A stretch of DNA of 9,807 nucleotides. Source: an uncultured Lacticaseibacillus sp. (lineage in GTDB: Bacteria; Bacillota; Bacilli; Lactobacillales; Lactobacillaceae). A program made the translations under genes and the position numbers. Where the stretch lies: the NCBI GenBank assembly GCA_934339215.1, contig CAKRHU010000039.1, forward strand, positions 1-9,807, given 5' to 3'. The notes beneath the pieces were generated by a model. That model was not told the DNA's origin and did not search any database. It saw only the letters and a list, made by a program, of their open reading frames with translations. This document shows positions 7,683 to 9,807 of this stretch, piece after piece (positions within the stretch are counted from its first letter, which is position 1; the number at the start of each line of letters is the position of its first letter).

Positions 7683-7711
7683 TTGAGTGTCTTTGAACAT
7701 CCGTGTATCTT
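7683..7711 (+). promoter_or_regulatory. Weak candidate promoter of the small membrane-protein gene
   Basis: TTGAGT (7683-7688) and TATCTT (7706-7711) each match four of six consensus bases with an ideal 17-nt spacer. Transcription would start close to the ribosome binding site, leaving a very short leader. The spacing and the terminator upstream support a promoter in this region, but the match itself is weak. Confidence 0.28.
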
Positions 7712-7731
7712 GGATGATGGAGGTGACAGTG

Positions 7732-8109
7732 ATGAAACGACGCACGTTAAAAGCATTGGAATTGATGATTTTGATCGTTGGGTTATTGTTGATGCATGAG
7801 ATCATTGTTTTGGTGTTTGAATCGTTTATTGCTGGCATGTTGGCTTATGGTTTATGGATGGCGGCGGTGTTAGTGGTGGGCCACTACACCAACCAGTTGC
7901 GCTTGGCACAATTGCGTCGCTTGTGGGGACTAGCAGACGAGTTGGGACTGGATGCGTGTGAGATCGCGCATAAAGCCCCAAGATATTCAGCGAATCAGTG
8001 GCAAGCGTCACGACCAGAAAACTTGCAATTTTTCCCAGCAGCGCATACCGTCGCAGATCTCTGTGATGAATTGACGTTGCTCGTCGCCACGCGCACAGGG
8101 GTGTGCTGA
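7732..8109 (+). CDS. Small membrane protein of unknown function, two membrane segments
   Basis: I do not recognise this 125-aa protein. Residues 9-28 (LELMILIVGLLLMHEIIVLV region) and about 31-52 form two hydrophobic helices separated by a very short turn. Positive residues before the first (KRR, 2-4) and after the second (RLAQLRR, 57-63) predict both ends in the cytoplasm. Residues 55-125 look soluble and carry two cysteines (76 and 111) plus a C-terminal GVC. The start is set by GGAGGTGA (7719-7726), 5 nt before ATG 7732; the frame is open back to 7687 but has no ribosome binding site there. The gene stands alone between two terminators. The strong ribosome binding site, clean hydrophobic pattern and following terminator support a real gene. 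No functional claim is justified. Confidence 0.72.
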   Translation: MKRRTLKALELMILIVGLLLMHEIIVLVFESFIAGMLAYGLWMAAVLVVGHYTNQLRLAQLRRLWGLADELGLDACEIAHKAPRYSANQWQASRPENLQFFPAAHTVADLCDELTLLVATRTGVC

Positions 8110-8117
8110 GGCGATTC

Positions 8118-8150
8118 AAGCTTTCGTCAAGGGACGAGAGCTTTTATTTT
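8118..8150 (+). terminator. Intrinsic terminator after the small membrane-protein gene
   Basis: AAGCTTTCGTC (8118-8128) and GACGAGAGCTT (8133-8143) pair over 11 bp with one G-T wobble around an AAGG loop. TTTTATTTT follows at 8142-8150. It begins 8 nt after the stop codon. Confidence 0.85.
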
Positions 8151-8177
8151 ACCGAATAATGAAAGCGATCTATTTGC

Positions 8178-8185
8178 GAGGTGAT
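8178..8185 (+). promoter_or_regulatory. Strong ribosome binding site that decides the start of the 104-aa gene
   Basis: GAGGTGAT continues into C, giving a long match to the 16S rRNA 3' end. Its GAGG core lies 7 nt before ATG 8189. This favours 8189 over the upstream in-frame ATG at 8159. Confidence 0.8.
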
Positions 8186-8188
8186 CAT

Positions 8189-8503
8189 ATGCAAGCTTTA
8201 TACAAAGGGACAGTCGCTGATGTTTGGCAGATCAGCGAAACAGGCGTCCGACCAGACTGGGTGCAGCAGGCATTTGCTGAAAACTATTTGGTATGGCTGG
8301 ATCATCATGTGCGGATCTTAATGAGTGGTTTGAAACCGTCGTTAAGCAAAAACTTACAAACTGGGGCTGTTGGTACGATCGGCGGCGGCTTTGCCGGGTA
8401 TGCCATGTATGAGCTCGCTTATCCCGGCGATTATCTGGACGTGACCAATCATCGCGTGGTGTCGGCAGAGAAGTTTGCCAAACAATATCAGCCGCTGGCC
8501 TGA
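8189..8503 (+). CDS. Small protein of unknown function, resembling small phage-encoded proteins
   Basis: The 104-aa product has no membrane segment or signal peptide that I can support; the glycine-rich stretch at 59-71 is too short and polar. The layout is a short N-terminal strand (ALYKGTVADVWQI), a PDWVQQAF helix at 22-29, a WLDHHVRILM segment, a glycine-rich GTIGGGFAGY, then PGDYLDVTNHRVVSAEKFAKQY (79-100). The PGDxL...F...Y ending and the K-x-V-x-V-W-Q start recall small phage proteins of the PGDWI-x-F-x-x-x-Y type (pattern-based inference, not verified). The start is set by GAGGTGAT (8178-8185), a near-perfect anti-16S match. An ATG ten codons upstream (8159) has no ribosome binding site. 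A -10-like AATAAT lies at 8155-8160 with no good -35, so expression may depend on read-through or an unseen promoter. Confidence 0.72.
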   Translation: MQALYKGTVADVWQISETGVRPDWVQQAFAENYLVWLDHHVRILMSGLKPSLSKNLQTGAVGTIGGGFAGYAMYELAYPGDYLDVTNHRVVSAEKFAKQYQPLA

Positions 8504-8510
8504 ACACATC

Positions 8511-8554
8511 AAAAGCCACCCAACTTTTCAAGTCGAAAGTTGGGTGGCTTTTTT
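8511..8554. terminator. Bidirectional terminator between convergent genes
   Basis: Arms AAAAGCCACCCAACTTT (8511-8527) and AAAGTTGGGTGGCTTTT (8536-8552) are perfectly complementary over 17 bp around an 8-nt loop. Six T follow on the plus strand (8549-8554), and four T on the minus strand (complement of 8511-8514). It lies 7 nt after the plus-strand stop and 3 nt beyond the permease stop, so it can end both transcripts. Confidence 0.93.
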
Positions 8555-8557
8555 GAA

Positions 8558-9807
8558 TTAGTCTTCGATATTCATACTCACAGCCGTTTGCCGGTTGACG
8601 AATTTAATCGTGGCCATAAAGCCCACGGTCCAAACCAAGCCGCCGATCGCCGGCCAAATCGCACCAGAGCCAGTGAAGAACAAGCTGACATAAATCAAAG
8701 CGAAGAAGCCGATCACCAAAGGACTGGTGAATTTGTAATGGGGCATCAAGAAGCCTGCAGGATCAAAGTCTGCCGATTCGCGGTACTTGCGGTGCGCCAT
8801 CATGGTCAATAAGTAAACGATGATGTAGAGATCAGAAGAGACGCTGGTGATAAAGGCAAAGGCGTCAGTGATTTGTGGCATCGAATTTAAAATTGGGCCG
8901 ATCAAGACTAAAGCCGCGGAGAACAAGATCCCGCGTGCCGGCACCCCAGTCCGCGAAATTTTGCGGAAGTGTTTCATGAATTTGGATTGCTTGGTGTCTA
9001 AGGCCAATTGATAAAAGTGCCGTCCTGCCGAATACATGTAGGAGTTCAAAGCAGAAGCTGCAGCAGTTAAAACCACGAAGTTAATCACAGCAGCCGCAGC
9101 TTTCATCCCCGCTAATTGGAAAACTTGCACGAATGGGGATTGGGTTGGGTCAAGGGATTGCCAAGGGTAAATCGCCATGATGATGGCAATGGCGCCGATG
9201 TAAAATAATAAGACCCGATAGATAATCTCATTGATCACTTTGGGTAAAACCTTGCGCGGATCTTGGGTTTCGCTGGTGGTAATGCCGATGAATTCCATAC
9301 CTTGAAAGGCGAAGAACACCATTGGAAAGGCAGCGACAAAGCTCATGATGCCGTTGGGAAACATCGAGAAGTGATGAGTGATGTTGCCGAAGCTGGCGTG
9401 ACCAACAGGTGTTTTGAAGTTGGTGAACACTAAGAACAACCCGACAATGATCATCACCACGATCGCCGTGATTTTGATCATGGCAAACCAGAATTCCGCT
9501 TCACCGAACAGGCCCACGGCAATTAAGTTGATCGACACTAAGATGGCCAACACGCCGATTTGAATCGCCCAAGTCGGCCAACTCGGGAACCAGTACTGGA
9601 CGTATTTGGACACGGCCGTCAGTTCCGCCATTGCGACGAAAATGATCCCGAGCCAGTAAGTCCAACCAGCAAAGTAGCCGACGGTTTTGCCTAAATATTT
9701 GCCGATAAAGGAGATGAAGGTGTGCTTGTCGGGATCGTGGTACATCATTTCGCCGATCCCACGCATCATCAAGAAGAAAATTACGCCTAAGATCAAGTAA
9801 ACCAACA
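8558..9807 (-). CDS. Amino acid permease, APC superfamily (AAT family), CycA/AapA-like, N-terminus missing
   Basis: At least 416 residues are encoded, and the frame remains open at the right edge. The first visible residues, LVYLILGVIFFLMMRGIGEMM, correspond to the second membrane helix of the family, so roughly the first 40-60 residues are outside the window; the edge codon is TTG, not a start. About ten to eleven hydrophobic segments remain. Family landmarks are RGIGEMM, GYFAGWTYW, GLFGEAEFWFAMIKI, FAFQGMEFIGITTSETQDPRKVLPK and INFVVLTAAASALNSYMYSAGR. These resemble the AAT family of proton-coupled amino acid importers, closest by eye to the D-serine/D-alanine/glycine permeases CycA and AapA. 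Substrate cannot be fixed from this; a proline, lysine or arginine carrier remains possible. The gene is convergent with the 104-aa gene and shares its terminator. Its promoter lies outside the window. Confidence 0.9.
   Translation of the reverse strand, partial: LVYLILGVIFFLMMRGIGEMMYHDPDKHTFISFIGKYLGKTVGYFAGWTYWLGIIFVAMAELTAVSKYVQYWFPSWPTWAIQIGVLAILVSINLIAVGLFGEAEFWFAMIKITAIVVMIIVGLFLVFTNFKTPVGHASFGNITHHFSMFPNGIMSFVAAFPMVFFAFQGMEFIGITTSETQDPRKVLPKVINEIIYRVLLFYIGAIAIIMAIYPWQSLDPTQSPFVQVFQLAGMKAAAAVINFVVLTAAASALNSYMYSAGRHFYQLALDTKQSKFMKHFRKISRTGVPARGILFSAALVLIGPILNSMPQITDAFAFITSVSSDLYIIVYLLTMMAHRKYRESADFDPAGFLMPHYKFTSPLVIGFFALIYVSLFFTGSGAIWPAIGGLVWTVGFMATIKFVNRQTAVSMNIED

Noticed and set aside
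8159..8188. Alternative upstream start for the 104-aa protein
   Set aside because: The ATG at 8159 has no Shine-Dalgarno sequence and lies just after a terminator, while ATG 8189 has a near-perfect one.
8540..8812. 90-codon plus-strand open frame beginning inside the bidirectional terminator
   Set aside because: It starts in the hairpin arm and runs antisense to the permease coding sequence. The permease frame is clearly the real one.

Overview
The window reads as chromosomal DNA of a low-to-mid GC Gram-positive bacterium, most likely a member of the Lactobacillaceae. This rests on strong AGGAGG-type ribosome binding sites, tight operons closed by intrinsic terminators, Firmicute-like protein sequences and an arginine gene order of the argCJBDF type. 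The genus assignment is an inference; no rRNA or other phylogenetic marker is present.

Positions 1-2358 hold the distal end of an arginine biosynthesis operon: the last 40 codons of argB (N-acetylglutamate kinase), argD (acetylornithine aminotransferase) and argF (anabolic ornithine carbamoyltransferase), closed by a good intrinsic terminator. Positions 2359-2579 are a non-coding control region with nested dyads and a spaced direct repeat around a candidate promoter. Positions 2580-7614 hold acnA-citZ-icd (aconitase, citrate synthase, isocitrate dehydrogenase), with gaps of only 24 and 16 nt and a terminator after icd. These three enzymes form the oxidative arm of the TCA cycle and convert oxaloacetate plus acetyl-CoA to 2-oxoglutarate. 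In a fermentative lactic acid bacterium the usual purpose is to make 2-oxoglutarate for glutamate, and glutamate is the precursor of the adjacent arginine pathway. The two operons therefore form a plausible chain from citrate to glutamate to ornithine to citrulline.

Positions 7615-8554 carry two small genes of unassigned function, each followed by a terminator. One is a 125-aa protein with two membrane segments, preceded by a conspicuous 28-nt dyad. The other is a 104-aa soluble-looking protein whose layout recalls small phage-encoded proteins. The second is followed by a 17-bp perfect hairpin that also faces the end of a convergent amino-acid permease gene (APC superfamily, AAT family, CycA/AapA-like), which runs off the right edge of the window.

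Most of the window is ordinary housekeeping metabolism. I see no mobile element, CRISPR array, RNA gene or defence system. The points most worth checking are the non-canonical cofactor-binding residues of the isocitrate dehydrogenase, the repeat architecture upstream of acnA, the dyad before the small membrane protein, and the two small orphan proteins.
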